Shown: positions 27,541-37,038 of the stretch, piece after piece | Layout of the letters: each line of letters opens with the position of its first letter | Numbering within the stretch: the stretch's first letter is position 1 | Source: Gammaproteobacteria bacterium | GTDB taxonomy: Bacteria > Pseudomonadota > Gammaproteobacteria > Eutrophobiales > Eutrophobiaceae | Assembly: GCA_030835405.1 (NCBI GenBank) | Contig: JAURPG010000012.1 | Coordinates: 1-64,000 of the forward strand | Direction: 5' to 3' | Length of the DNA: 64,000 nt | Program-made: the position numbers and the translations under genes | Notes under the pieces: generated by a model | Databases searched by the model: none | Told to the model about the DNA's origin: nothing | The model's input: the letters and a program-made list of their open reading frames with translations, nothing else

Positions 27541-28644
27541 ATGGAATCGATATACGTTATCCTGGCGTGTTGTTTGCTTTTCGGATTGTCATATGCAAAT
27601 GGCGCCAATGATGTCTCCAAGGCCATTGCCACCCTGGCGGGTTCGGGGGTTACCTCGGTTAAAAAAGCCATTGCCTGGGGAACAGTCTGGACGGTAACTG
27701 GTGCGCTCTCCGGTGTCCTTTGGGGAGGGGCAATAATAAAAAACATCAGTGAAAGCATATACATAGATGACCACGGGTTTGTGTTTGCTTCTGCCATGGC
27801 CGCAGCTATTGCCCCTATTCTCTGGGTTTCTCTGGCCACCTGGCGAAAATGGCCAGTATCTACCACACATTCCGTGGTCGGAGGCCTGGTAGGTACCGGT
27901 TTAATTGCCTATGGAATCCATGGGATAAATTGGCCAACAATATTTTCTAAGATTGCCTTACCGCTTCTGATCAGTCCGTTTATGGCTATATTCCTGGCAT
28001 GGTTATTAACTCCCTGGCTAGAAAGGATTGCCAGGATGGCTAATCGGCTCAGGTTTTGTATTACACCGGTGCCACGATTCGCTATGGTGGATGTGCAAAA
28101 TCGAAACAGCATGCTACTGGAAGATTGCATCATTTGTGATTGTGATAGTACCGAAGCTGGATTGACACATGGCGTGAATATCTCGGTAGACAGTATGCAC
28201 TGGCTGACATCAGGGATGCTGTCATTTTCCCGTGGTCTGAATGATTCGCCCAAACTGATTGCAATTGTTCTACCATTCTTATTCATATATGACCCAGTCC
28301 CGGTATGGTGGTTTATCTGGGGTGGGCTGGCAATGGGTCTGGGCAGCTGGTTCGGGGGTAAAAAAATTACCGAATTACTCGGTTTCCAGGTGACAAGGTT
28401 AAACCATGAGCAAGGATTTGCAGCAAATCTTGTATCTACTTTCCTGGTGATCGGTGCCAGTCGGTTTGGCATGCCGGTTTCTACCACGCATGTGTCATCA
28501 TCTTCCATCATGGGCGTTGGGCTGGTGAACCAGGAAGGCCTGAACATGCAAACAGTCATAGCTATGTTATTTGCCTGGTTAGTCACTGTGCCGGTTGCCG
28601 GCATCTTCGTGATTAGCGTATATTCATTTTTTAATTTATTCTAA
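27541..28644 (+). CDS. PiT-family inorganic phosphate transporter
   Basis: A 367-residue polytopic transporter. The first PiT signature is YANGANDVSKAIATLAGSGV and the second, inverted one is FSRGLNDSPKLIAIVLPF. Both contain the N-D pair that binds phosphate and cation. The central loop (about residues 175-215) is short and contains a CIICDCD cysteine cluster. PiT carriers take up metal-phosphate with protons and also admit arsenate. It is followed at 17 bases by an arsenite methyltransferase gene, which makes an arsenic-related role possible. A TATAAT at 27477-27482 may be its promoter. Confidence 0.87.
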   Translation: MESIYVILACCLLFGLSYANGANDVSKAIATLAGSGVTSVKKAIAWGTVWTVTGALSGVLWGGAIIKNISESIYIDDHGFVFASAMAAAIAPILWVSLATWRKWPVSTTHSVVGGLVGTGLIAYGIHGINWPTIFSKIALPLLISPFMAIFLAWLLTPWLERIARMANRLRFCITPVPRFAMVDVQNRNSMLLEDCIICDCDSTEAGLTHGVNISVDSMHWLTSGMLSFSRGLNDSPKLIAIVLPFLFIYDPVPVWWFIWGGLAMGLGSWFGGKKITELLGFQVTRLNHEQGFAANLVSTFLVIGASRFGMPVSTTHVSSSSIMGVGLVNQEGLNMQTVIAMLFAWLVTVPVAGIFVISVYSFFNLF

Positions 28645-28661
28645 ATATCAGGAGCCGCTGT

Positions 28662-29705
28662 ATGACGCAGAAAACGTTACAAAATGTACAGGAGTATTAT
28701 GGGAAGGTTTTGGAATCTAATGAAGATTTGAAAACCAGCGCATGTTGCCCCTCCAGCGCACCACCCGAACATATCAAGCAGCTTCTACAGAATGTGCATG
28801 AGTCGATACAGTCCAAGTTTTATGGTTGTGGTTCTCCCATTCCAAGCGCATTGAAAGGTTGTCGGGTACTGGATCTTGGCTGTGGGACGGGTAGGGATGC
28901 CTATATCCTTAGCCAACTGGTGGGTGAAACTGGTAGCGTTGTTGGTATTGATATGACAAATGAACAACTGTCCGTTGCCAGGCAACATGTCGGTTGGCAT
29001 ATGGATAAATTTGGATATAAAAAGCCAAATGTGGAATTTATTCAAGGTTATATTGAGGATTTACAACAGGCAGGTATTGAGGATAACAGTATTGATCTCG
29101 TTGTCTCCAACTGTGTTATCAATTTATCGCCTGACAAGGAAGCTGTATTTTCAGAAATTATCAGAGTCCTCAAGTCTGGTGGAGAGCTGTTTTTCTCTGA
29201 CGTATTTTCCGGCAGGCGTATTCCAGAACACCTTAGAAAAGATAAGATACTATATGGAGAATGCCTGGCGGGGGCTATGTATAAAGAAGACTTTCGACGT
29301 CTAATGACAAGGCTGGGTATCCCGGATGTAAGGGTACTGGAAAAGCGATTACTAGAACTTGAAGACCCCGCATTACAAAAAAAAGCCGGTATGATAGATT
29401 TTTATTCCATGACGCTGAGGGCATTTAAAGTCCCTCTTGAAGATATATGTGAGGACTTTGGGCATGTTGCATATTACAACGGTAGCATAGTGGAGGAACC
29501 ACATCGTTTTATACTGGATGATCATCATGAATTTAAAACCGGCATGCCTGTCCCTGTATGTGGAAATACAGCAAACATGTTGTCCAAGTCGCGTTTTAAT
29601 TCCCACTTTAAGATTACGGGGGACTTTACAACCCACTATGGAGCATTTGATTGTTCGCCTGCTGGTAGTACCGTTGTTGATGAAACTGGTACAGGTTGTT
29701 GCTAG
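28662..29705 (+). CDS. arsM: Arsenite S-adenosylmethionine methyltransferase
   Basis: A 347-residue class I methyltransferase of the ArsM type, which methylates As(III) with SAM. The SAM-binding motif is VLDLGCGTGRDAYILSQLVG, followed by VVGIDMTNEQL. Cysteines expected to bind arsenic are present in VVSNCVINLSPDK, YGECLAGAMYKEDF and an N-terminal ACCPS. The C-terminal extension ends with Cys-Cys. Length fits the family. Coupled with the upstream PiT gene, which could bring in arsenate with phosphate. No arsC, arsR or arsB is visible in this window. Confidence 0.85.
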   Translation: MTQKTLQNVQEYYGKVLESNEDLKTSACCPSSAPPEHIKQLLQNVHESIQSKFYGCGSPIPSALKGCRVLDLGCGTGRDAYILSQLVGETGSVVGIDMTNEQLSVARQHVGWHMDKFGYKKPNVEFIQGYIEDLQQAGIEDNSIDLVVSNCVINLSPDKEAVFSEIIRVLKSGGELFFSDVFSGRRIPEHLRKDKILYGECLAGAMYKEDFRRLMTRLGIPDVRVLEKRLLELEDPALQKKAGMIDFYSMTLRAFKVPLEDICEDFGHVAYYNGSIVEEPHRFILDDHHEFKTGMPVPVCGNTANMLSKSRFNSHFKITGDFTTHYGAFDCSPAGSTVVDETGTGCC

Positions 29706-29714
29706 AATATGTTA

Positions 29715-30998
29715 TTAATGAGGGGATGTGGCCTGTGGTTCTAGCTGCTCAACTTTTACCTTCTTGACAGCATTATCGCCTGATTGGAGGATTTCCAACA
29801 TATATTCTCCAACCTTTAAGCTGGTACCGGATTCGGGTATATGTTCCAGGTTTTCCAGGATTAAACCATTTAAAGTCTTGGGCCCATCCAAAGGCAAATT
29901 CCAGTGTAATTGCCTGTTTATGTCTCGTAACATCGAGGTGCCATCTATCAGGATTGAACCATCCTCCTGAAAATTGATGTCCTGGCTGTAAGTTTGAATG
30001 TCAGTTGTAAATTCACCCACAATTTCTTCGAGGATATCTTCCATGGTAACGATTCCCTGGATATCGCCATATTCATCAACCACCAGACCAAGCCGTATTT
30101 TTTGCTTTTGAAAAAAACGAAGTTGCACATGCAATGGTGTTCCCATGGGAACAAAGTATGGCTCGTCCAATAGAGATGCTATATCTTCAGCAGTTAATTG
30201 GTCAGATTTAGAAAGGATACGTGGAAATTTGCGTGCATGAAGAATTCCCTTAACATTATCTACATTATCTTCGTACACCAAAATCCTGGTATGCTGGCAA
30301 TTAGCAATCTGTTCAATGATGTCATCAGGATTGTCTGTCAAGTCGATTCCCTCCAGTTCATTTCGCGGCACCATGATGTCATCGACAATGCTATTTTCCA
30401 GATCCAGTATGCTGATTAACATTTTTTTATGACGAATAGGGATCATATGCCCTGCTTCCTGAACCACTGTTCTGAGTTCCTCACGAGAAAGGGGGGCAAT
30501 ATCAGTATTTTCAGGATTGATTCTGAAAATGGACAACAGGGTATTGGCCATGAGATTAATCAGCCAGACAAATGGATATAATAATTTCCCAAGAAATGTC
30601 AGGATATAGGCTGCTGGGAAGGCAATCGATTCAGGATACAGGGCAGCAATCGTCTTGGGAGCCACTTCGGCAAAGATTAAAACAAGTACGGTTAAAACAA
30701 TAGGCGCGATTGCAAAGCCCAAGTCCCCATAAAGCCTCAAGCCTATGACTGTAGTAATAGAAGCAGCAAATATATTGACCAGATTATTGCCAAGTAAAAT
30801 GAGTCCAAGCAGACGATCTGGTTTCTCAAGTAAATTTTCAGCTAGTTTTGCACCTCTATGCCCTTCTTTTGCGAGATGTTTTAAACGATAACGATTTAAC
30901 GCCATCATGCTGGTTTCTGAACTGGAGAAAAACGCAGATAAGATAAATAATGCGAATAATGTGGCAATCAGAATTTCGAGTGAAATGTTTTCCAACAA
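29715..30998 (-). CDS. CNNM/CorB-type (HlyC/CorC family) membrane protein
   Basis: A 427-residue protein with an N-terminal DUF21 transmembrane domain (about residues 1-190; SAFFSSSETSMMALNRYRLK). Two CBS domains follow (about 200-340; VDDIMVPRNELEGID; LGLVVDEYGDIQGIVTMEDI with LEEIVGEF) and then a C-terminal CorC/HlyC domain. This architecture is linked to magnesium or cobalt efflux. The start is TTG at 30998; no in-frame ATG is near. It is convergent with arsM and lies just downstream of the CcsA-like gene, as in many gammaproteobacterial ffh neighbourhoods. Confidence 0.88.
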   Translation of the reverse strand: MLENISLEILIATLFALFILSAFFSSSETSMMALNRYRLKHLAKEGHRGAKLAENLLEKPDRLLGLILLGNNLVNIFAASITTVIGLRLYGDLGFAIAPIVLTVLVLIFAEVAPKTIAALYPESIAFPAAYILTFLGKLLYPFVWLINLMANTLLSIFRINPENTDIAPLSREELRTVVQEAGHMIPIRHKKMLISILDLENSIVDDIMVPRNELEGIDLTDNPDDIIEQIANCQHTRILVYEDNVDNVKGILHARKFPRILSKSDQLTAEDIASLLDEPYFVPMGTPLHVQLRFFQKQKIRLGLVVDEYGDIQGIVTMEDILEEIVGEFTTDIQTYSQDINFQEDGSILIDGTSMLRDINRQLHWNLPLDGPKTLNGLILENLEHIPESGTSLKVGEYMLEILQSGDNAVKKVKVEQLEPQATSPH

Positions 30999-31034
30999 TA
31001 AATTCCCATAAAATTATTTTTTGACAAGAATACC

Positions 31035-31847
31035 TTAACTGCTCTGTAGTATAAGTTCATAAACCAGTTTGGAGCCAAAATATCCCAGTGCAAGCAGAGA
31101 AAACCCCGTTAGAGTTAACTTGACCAGTATCTTTCCCCGCCAGCCCCATGACCATCGTCCAAACAGTACAATGCCATAAAACAACCAGGCAAGAATAGTC
31201 AGGACTGTTTTATGAGAGAGGTCTTGAACAAAAACATCATGAACAAACATTAAACCTGTTGCCAGGGCAAGGCTTAACAGAAAAAAACCTATCCATAACA
31301 GCTGCACCAGCAAGTCTTCCATGACCTGCATAGGAGGGAACATACGCATTGTTGTGACCGGATGTTTAATTCTTAGAAAATACTCCTGGATGGCCAGGAC
31401 AATTGCCTGTAGAGAGGCGATTGAGAGCAGGCTGTAAGCGGCAATGGAAAAGATTATATGAATATCAAGTCCCAGGTTGCCTGTTTCAGATACAATATGC
31501 TGACTGGGCATAATTATAGATAATATAAGCGCTAAGGACGAAATAGGTAATATAATCAATGCCAGATTAATTGTGGGCTTGATAAATGTGGTAAAGATGA
31601 CAATCAAGGTAATCACCCAACTAATGAGTGACAGGGCATTATAAAAACCCATATCCATCCCCAGGTCTGTAAAAATGGATTGGTATAATACGAATGCATG
31701 GAAAAACAACCCAGGTATACAGAGCAGCAATAATTTTTTTTCTACCCTGATGGATGGATTCTCAACTGTAATCAATCGATGCCCAAGCCAAATCGAAGCG
31801 ATGAAATACAGCGTAATAGCTAGGGAGCCGTTAATGAATAAACTCAT
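31035..31847 (-). CDS. CcsA/YpjD-like cytochrome c assembly family membrane protein
   Basis: A 270-residue polytopic protein with about eight membrane segments. The haem-handling-like motif near residue 185-215 (LLWIGFFLLSLALATGLMFV) and conserved histidines (GLDIHIIFSIAAYSLLSIAS; DLSHKTVLTILAWLFYG) fit the CcsA/HemX-like YpjD group. The gene diverges from ffh, the usual arrangement of ypjD in gammaproteobacteria. Its precise role is not established; the family name should not be taken as proof of cytochrome c maturation. Confidence 0.82.
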   Translation of the reverse strand: MSLFINGSLAITLYFIASIWLGHRLITVENPSIRVEKKLLLLCIPGLFFHAFVLYQSIFTDLGMDMGFYNALSLISWVITLIVIFTTFIKPTINLALIILPISSLALILSIIMPSQHIVSETGNLGLDIHIIFSIAAYSLLSIASLQAIVLAIQEYFLRIKHPVTTMRMFPPMQVMEDLLVQLLWIGFFLLSLALATGLMFVHDVFVQDLSHKTVLTILAWLFYGIVLFGRWSWGWRGKILVKLTLTGFSLLALGYFGSKLVYELILQSS

Positions 31848-31989
31848 AAGATTTGAAATAATATCAGTTAGCAGTGTTATGTTATATCTTGATGGGTTTT
31901 GATAATATAAGCAAGTTTAATAAAATAACATAACTAACTGAAATATATAAATATATATCTAAATTAAAGAAAATAATTGGAATTAAACC

Positions 31990-33348
31990 ATGTTTGAAAA
32001 TTTAACAGGAAGATTGTCTCAAGTCGTCAAGCAATTAAAAGGCCAGGCGAGAATAACAGAAGAAAACCTTTCATTGACTCTGAGGGAGGTCAGGATGGCA
32101 TTGCTTGAGGCCGACGTCGCTTTACCTGTCGTGAAGGAATTTATTGAACATGTTCGTGAACGGGCCCTGGGGCAAGACGTGATGACCAGCCTCACACCCG
32201 GTCAGGCAATTATTAAAATCGTTCATGATGAGCTAATTACCATGATGGGGGATGATAACTCAACGCTAAACATTAACCAGCAACCCCCGGTGATTATCCT
32301 GGTAGCCGGTTTACAGGGTGCAGGTAAGACGACTACTGTCGCAAAATTAGGCGCCTGGCTGAAAGGGCAGGGCAAGAAATCAATTATGACAGTCAGTTGT
32401 GACGTCTATCGACCAGCTGCTATTAAACAATTAGAGGTGCTCTCAGGGGAGAATGGACTGGATTTCTATCCAAGCGAATCTAACCAGGAGCCGGTTAAAA
32501 TCGCACAAGATGCCGTCGCTGAAGCACGTAAACGATTTATGGATATTCTGTTGATTGATAGTGCCGGTCGATTACATGTGGATGATGAAATGATGCAGGA
32601 AATATCCACAATCCATCAAACGGTTAACCCAGCCAACACCATATTTGTTATCGATAGCATGATGGGTCAGGATGCCGTGAATGCAGCGACTTCGTTTAAC
32701 GAAGCCCTTGCATTGACCGGCGTCATCCTTACCAAGACCGATGGTGATGCAAGAGGTGGTGCTGCCTTGTCTGTCCGTCAGGTGACAGGTAAACCCATAC
32801 TATTCATGGGTACAGGCGAGAAAATCTCTGATTTGACAGAATTCTACCCGGACCGGGTTGCCTCAAGAATCCTGGGGATGGGGGATATGTTAAGTCTGAT
32901 TGAAGAAGTGCAGAAAAAGACCGATGTGGACAAATCCCGCAAGCTGGAGAAGAAAATAAAGAAGGGCAAGGGCTTCGATATGGAGGACCTGCGAGAGCAG
33001 TTGTTGCAAATGAAAAATATGGGTGGATTGTCCGGGTTAATGGACAAATTACCAGGCATGGGTAATATGCCGGCGGGTGGGGCCTCACAGTTTGATGATA
33101 AGCAGATCGATCGTATGGAGGCCATCATTAATTCCATGACGATTAAGGAAAGAAAATTTCCGGCGGTGATCAACGGTTCAAGAAAAAAACGCATTGCATC
33201 AGGCTCGGGTAACCAGATTCAGGATGTTAACCGTTTACTTAAACAACATAAAATGATGCAAAAAATGATGAAGAAGATGAGTAAAAAGGGGGGGGTGGCC
33301 AATCTCATGCGGGGCATGGGTGGAAAAATGCCGCCTGGGTTTCATTAG
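31990..33348 (+). CDS. ffh: Signal recognition particle protein Ffh
   Basis: A 452-residue SRP GTPase. The N domain (MFENLTGRLSQVVKQLKGQ) and the G domain with G1 GLQGAGKTTT, DSAGR and TKTDGDARGG are intact. The C-terminal M domain is methionine-rich, binds signal sequences and 4.5S RNA, and contains IDRMEAIINSMTIKER and the RKKRIASGSG RNA-binding motif. Ffh with FtsY targets membrane proteins to the translocon. Complete and of normal length. No 4.5S RNA gene was recognised nearby. Confidence 0.96.
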   Translation: MFENLTGRLSQVVKQLKGQARITEENLSLTLREVRMALLEADVALPVVKEFIEHVRERALGQDVMTSLTPGQAIIKIVHDELITMMGDDNSTLNINQQPPVIILVAGLQGAGKTTTVAKLGAWLKGQGKKSIMTVSCDVYRPAAIKQLEVLSGENGLDFYPSESNQEPVKIAQDAVAEARKRFMDILLIDSAGRLHVDDEMMQEISTIHQTVNPANTIFVIDSMMGQDAVNAATSFNEALALTGVILTKTDGDARGGAALSVRQVTGKPILFMGTGEKISDLTEFYPDRVASRILGMGDMLSLIEEVQKKTDVDKSRKLEKKIKKGKGFDMEDLREQLLQMKNMGGLSGLMDKLPGMGNMPAGGASQFDDKQIDRMEAIINSMTIKERKFPAVINGSRKKRIASGSGNQIQDVNRLLKQHKMMQKMMKKMSKKGGVANLMRGMGGKMPPGFH

Positions 33349-33354
33349 AAAAGA

Positions 33355-33549
33355 TTAGCCACAGAGGGCACAGAGATCACAGAGAAAAAATAATTAAAAT
33401 TATTTTTCTAAAATTTAATTTGAATTTAAGCTGCATGAAAATAAATTATAATTTTATTTCGTATTTCCAGTCTTCTCTTCTGCACCTTAGATATTATTCC
33501 TTGTTCTATTCTCTGTGTTCTCTGTGTTCTCTGTGCCCTCTGTGGCTAA
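33355..33549. repeat. 195-bp inverted-repeat element with CACAGAG arms
   Basis: Arms of 32 bases at 33355-33386 and 33518-33549 are inverted copies with one mismatch, starting TTAGCCACAGAGGGCACAGA. The right arm carries a further CACAGAG unit. The interior (about 130 bases) is AT-rich with no coding capacity. It sits in the convergent gap between ffh and dsbB. The form is that of a non-autonomous miniature repeat, or a long hairpin that could also terminate transcription from both sides. No target-site duplication is evident. Confidence 0.75.
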
Positions 33550-33555
33550 TAAGCT

Positions 33556-34053
33556 TTAGTTAAATTTTTGTAGCTTATTGAATATGTGAAATAAGCTGCT
33601 GATGGTAAATAATACAAACCATAACAGGCTCCACTCGGCAATACTGAAGCTGAGGAAGGTCCAGTCCACTTCTGCACACTCTCCAGACCCTGTGAAGACC
33701 ATGCGCAAGGTCTCTGTTAAAGGAAAGACCTCCATCATGAAATCCAGTCCGGGGCCGCATGCAGGGACGGCCTCCGGGGGCAGGTGTTGTAACCAGACCT
33801 GACGACCCGCAATGACTCCACCAGTGACTGCTGCTACGAAGATTAATCCTGAATACAGGTAACGCCATTTACCCAGCGGGCCATGAATAAGTCCAGCAAG
33901 TGCACTGATTGCAATGGCAATGTATGCAATACGTTGAAAGATGCACAATGGACAAGGTTCCAGACCATCTACAAACTGAAGGTAATAGCCAAAACCCAGT
34001 AGTGAAGCACAAATAATAAAGATACTTAGGTAATAAAGTCTTGATATATTCAT
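33556..34053 (-). CDS. dsbB: Disulfide bond formation protein B
   Basis: A 165-residue inner-membrane quinone reductase that reoxidises DsbA. The first periplasmic disulfide is in LEPCPLCIFQR (CPLC), and the second pair is in AVPACGPGLDFM and SGECAEVDW. Four membrane segments fit the family. It overlaps the YheT-like gene by four bases and ends a nine-gene minus-strand run that begins with the succinate dehydrogenase genes. Confidence 0.92.
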   Translation of the reverse strand: MNISRLYYLSIFIICASLLGFGYYLQFVDGLEPCPLCIFQRIAYIAIAISALAGLIHGPLGKWRYLYSGLIFVAAVTGGVIAGRQVWLQHLPPEAVPACGPGLDFMMEVFPLTETLRMVFTGSGECAEVDWTFLSFSIAEWSLLWFVLFTISSLFHIFNKLQKFN

Positions 34054-35024
34054 GTTATTTTAGATGATATAAATTCAATAATTCGTTTTTCAAGCCAGTA
34101 TTCTGGTTGCCATGGAACCTTACCGCTAATAAACCCGACATGTCCACCCTTATCTGATAATTCCAGTTGAGTTGTGGGTGAAAGTTCATTTTTATCCGGT
34201 ATTATACTTGGCGTCATAAATGGGTCATTTGTAGCATGTATTAACAGGGTAGGGACAGATACTGTTGCAAGATACTGCCTGCAGCTGGATTTTTCATAAT
34301 AATCATCTGCATTTTTAAAACCGTTTAGAGGAGAGGTAATTTTATCATCAAATTTGTAAAAGGTATTTAGTTCATCCAGATCAGCTAAATTTACAGGGGA
34401 TTCCCTGGTTGAATATTTGTCCCTGATTTTATTTTTTAAAGACTTTATCAGCCACCATTGATACAGCTTTGATAGGCCGGAAGATAACCTGACTGCACAA
34501 TCATAAAGTAGATAGGGGACTGATACGGCAATTGCTGCTGTCACCGGAGTATTTGATGCTGATTCTCCAAGGTATTTAAGTAATGCGTTGCCACCCAGTG
34601 AGAAACCCACCGCAAAGATTTGTGTATCAGGATAGTCTCGAGATAAAAAATCCATGAGAAAACCAATGTCACCTGTATCACCAGAATGATAACTCCTATC
34701 CAATCGATTCGATTCGCCGCTACAACCGCGAAAATGCATTAATACGCAGCGTATACCTGATTTCTCGAGTGTGGACATCAGCCCGGATGCATATGGAGAA
34801 TTGATGCTACCTTCCAGTCCATGAAAAATGACCACTATCGGGCCAGTGCTAACATTATTCCAGCACAGGTCCACAAAATCACCGTCAATCAGCTCTAAAC
34901 GTTGGCTTTGTAAATCAATATCTGGTTTACGCCTGAACAGGTAGGGAAATACAGTTTGTAGATGTGGACCCGGCACCCACCATGCAGGTTCAAATCTACT
35001 TTCTGCAATCTTTGCTGTGGACAT
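34050..35024 (-). CDS. YheT-family alpha/beta hydrolase
   Basis: A 324-residue hydrolase of the YheT/ABHD1 type. Family marks: PAWWVPGPHLQTVFPYLFR near the N-terminus, the oxyanion region VVIFHGLEGSINSPYASGL, the nucleophile elbow AVGFSLGGNALLKYLGE with catalytic Ser, and LLIHATNDPFM plus GGHVGFI supplying acid and histidine. The physiological substrate of this family is poorly known. It lies 17 bases after ygfZ and overlaps dsbB. Confidence 0.88.
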   Translation of the reverse strand: MSTAKIAESRFEPAWWVPGPHLQTVFPYLFRRKPDIDLQSQRLELIDGDFVDLCWNNVSTGPIVVIFHGLEGSINSPYASGLMSTLEKSGIRCVLMHFRGCSGESNRLDRSYHSGDTGDIGFLMDFLSRDYPDTQIFAVGFSLGGNALLKYLGESASNTPVTAAIAVSVPYLLYDCAVRLSSGLSKLYQWWLIKSLKNKIRDKYSTRESPVNLADLDELNTFYKFDDKITSPLNGFKNADDYYEKSSCRQYLATVSVPTLLIHATNDPFMTPSIIPDKNELSPTTQLELSDKGGHVGFISGKVPWQPEYWLEKRIIEFISSKIT

Positions 35025-35041
35025 TGTGAACTTGGATCTGA

Positions 35042-35953
35042 TTAGACTTCAGAAAAGCTGATGTTAACATCCCATTTTTTTTCAATGCTAAATGAGGGCG
35101 GCTGATGGAAATTATGATTCAGTGATGCGAGGCAGTGATATTTATTATCCAGCTTAACAACTGAAACAATCATGCCAATATTGTTATCGTCTGCTGGCAA
35201 GTAAAGACGGTCACCTGGGACAGGGGAGTACCGAGTATCCGCTATAACACCACGATAGAGCCCATATTTTTCTTTGCCCCGGTAGTGAAGGCGGGCAATG
35301 ATTTCCTGTCCCGGGAAGCAGCCTTTACTAAAGCTCAGGGCATCGAATTTTTCCAGGCCAATGTCTTGAGGTAGCAATTTCTCTGTTGTTTTATCATTTA
35401 CCCAGACGATGCCCGAGTTGATGTCCAGATATTGCCAGTATGTATCATTAGGAGCTTTATTAATGTCAGAGAAATGAGAACATATAGCCTGTTCTATTTC
35501 ACTTGTGGCGATTAAAATCGCCCGGGCAAGGGGGATGCCTGGTACAGGCATTAAAATGGCATCCGACACCTTATCATTCTGGCATATATATTGGTTGGCC
35601 CTGGTTAGTAGTGTTTTTCCACATATACCGATGATCCTGGTTGAGCTGTCTAAAATATCGATTTTGACCTTGGAGCGTAAAATATACATGGATAATTTGC
35701 GCTTAAAACCTTCAATCAACCGGCTGGGCATCATAAAGATAAATCCCGTGTCTCGGGAATGAATTATGAAGGTTGAGATTATTCTGCCCTGTGGATTACA
35801 CCAACTGCTGTATTGGGACTCACCAGAGACAAGGGTTGATATATCACTGGTCAATTGAGATTGCAGGAAGGATTTAGCATCTTCACCTGTGACTTCAAGT
35901 AATCCAAAGCCATCATGATTAATGATATGATTTTCAGATTGTACTACAGGCAT
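35042..35953 (-). CDS. ygfZ: Folate-binding YgfZ/GcvT-like Fe-S cluster assembly factor
   Basis: A 303-residue protein of the YgfZ/COG0354 family, which helps make or repair certain Fe-S enzymes. The signature KGCFPGQEIIARLHYRG is present near residue 215 with its conserved cysteine. The N-terminal region LLEVTGEDAKSFLQSQLTSD matches the tetrahydrofolate-binding GcvT-like fold. It overlaps sdhE by 10 bases. Its presence in an sdh operon is sensible because SdhB carries three Fe-S clusters. Confidence 0.9.
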   Translation of the reverse strand: MPVVQSENHIINHDGFGLLEVTGEDAKSFLQSQLTSDISTLVSGESQYSSWCNPQGRIISTFIIHSRDTGFIFMMPSRLIEGFKRKLSMYILRSKVKIDILDSSTRIIGICGKTLLTRANQYICQNDKVSDAILMPVPGIPLARAILIATSEIEQAICSHFSDINKAPNDTYWQYLDINSGIVWVNDKTTEKLLPQDIGLEKFDALSFSKGCFPGQEIIARLHYRGKEKYGLYRGVIADTRYSPVPGDRLYLPADDNNIGMIVSVVKLDNKYHCLASLNHNFHQPPSFSIEKKWDVNISFSEV

Positions 35954-36180
35954 TTTTGTAACTTGTGAACGAAATTCATATATTCTGGTGCTTCAGGGGC
36001 AGACCTTTCCATGATCCAGGCATAAATATCCACATCAGGTTCATCAAGAAACTGATCAAATAGTGACTTCTCATTACTGGAAAGTTGGTCGTAATATTGT
36101 TCCAGAAACTTGCCAAACAGGACATCCATTTCCCGCATCCCCCGTCTGCACCGCCATAACAGTCTTGAACGTTGGTTCAT
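35944..36180 (-). CDS. sdhE: FAD assembly factor SdhE
   Basis: A 78-residue protein of the SdhE/YgfY/CptB family, which promotes covalent attachment of FAD to SdhA. The defining RGMRE motif is in RCRRGMREMDVLFGKFLEQ, followed by the typical FDQFLDEPDVDIYAWI. It lies 56 bases downstream of sdhB, and its 3' end overlaps ygfZ, so the assembly factors are made together with the enzyme. Confidence 0.93.
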   Translation of the reverse strand: MNQRSRLLWRCRRGMREMDVLFGKFLEQYYDQLSSNEKSLFDQFLDEPDVDIYAWIMERSAPEAPEYMNFVHKLQKCL

Positions 36181-36236
36181 GTACTAAACAATATCAAAGC
36201 GCATGAATGCCTGTCAGCTTTGAACTGCTGTTAAGT

Positions 36237-37019
36237 TTACAGGGTACGATTAACAAGCAGTTTTTTGATTTCAGCAATGGATTTTGCTGGATTCAGGCCC
36301 TTGGGACAGGTATTTGTGCAGTTCATGATCGTATGACAACGATACAACCTGAAGGGATCTTCGAGATCATCAAGTCTTTCACCGGTGTATTCATCACGAC
36401 TGTCTGCTATCCATCTATACGCTTGCAACAGGATGGCAGGCCCCAGGTAACGGTCACTATTCCACCAGTAGCTGGGGCAGGATGTTGAACAGCATGCACA
36501 CAGAATGCATTCATAAAGGCCATCCAGCTTTTCACGATCTTCTTTGGATTGAAGTCGTTCTTTGTCAGGTGGTGGCGCTGTCTGGGTTTGAATCCAGGGT
36601 TTGATGGACGCATATTGTGCATAAAAGTGAGTCAGATTAGGAACAAGGTCTTTTTTAACTTCCATGTGTGGTAGAGGATACACTGGAATATCACGGTTAG
36701 AATCTGAGATATACTTGGTACAGGCCAGGGTGTTTGTGCCATTAATATTCATGGCGCATGATCCACAAATTCCTTCCCGGCATGAGCGTCTGAATGTGAG
36801 GGTTGGGTCAATATCATTTTTTATATATATCAATGCATCCAACACCATGGGGCCGCAATTATCCAGATTGATTTCATAGCTGTCTATTCTGGGGTTTTCA
36901 CCGCTATCCGGCTCCCAGCGATAGATTTTAAATGTCTTTTTATTCTTGGCGCCATCAGCTGCTGAAAAGGTTTTGCCTTTCTTGACTTTGGAATTCTTTG
37001 GTAATGTGAACTCTGCCAT
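36237..37019 (-). CDS. sdhB: Succinate dehydrogenase iron-sulfur subunit
   Basis: A 260-residue electron-transfer subunit of complex II. The [2Fe-2S] ligands are in [21 protein letters not shown], and the [4Fe-4S] and [3Fe-4S] ligands in [16 protein letters not shown] and [15 protein letters not shown]. It has a slightly longer N-terminus (about 25 extra residues, lysine-rich) than E. coli SdhB (238), as in some other proteobacteria. It is 53 bases from sdhA. Confidence 0.96.
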   Translation of the reverse strand: MAEFTLPKNSKVKKGKTFSAADGAKNKKTFKIYRWEPDSGENPRIDSYEINLDNCGPMVLDALIYIKNDIDPTLTFRRSCREGICGSCAMNINGTNTLACTKYISDSNRDIPVYPLPHMEVKKDLVPNLTHFYAQYASIKPWIQTQTAPPPDKERLQSKEDREKLDGLYECILCACCSTSCPSYWWNSDRYLGPAILLQAYRWIADSRDEYTGERLDDLEDPFRLYRCHTIMNCTNTCPKGLNPAKSIAEIKKLLVNRTL

Positions 37020-37038
37020 CTTATATCTCTCTTTTTTC

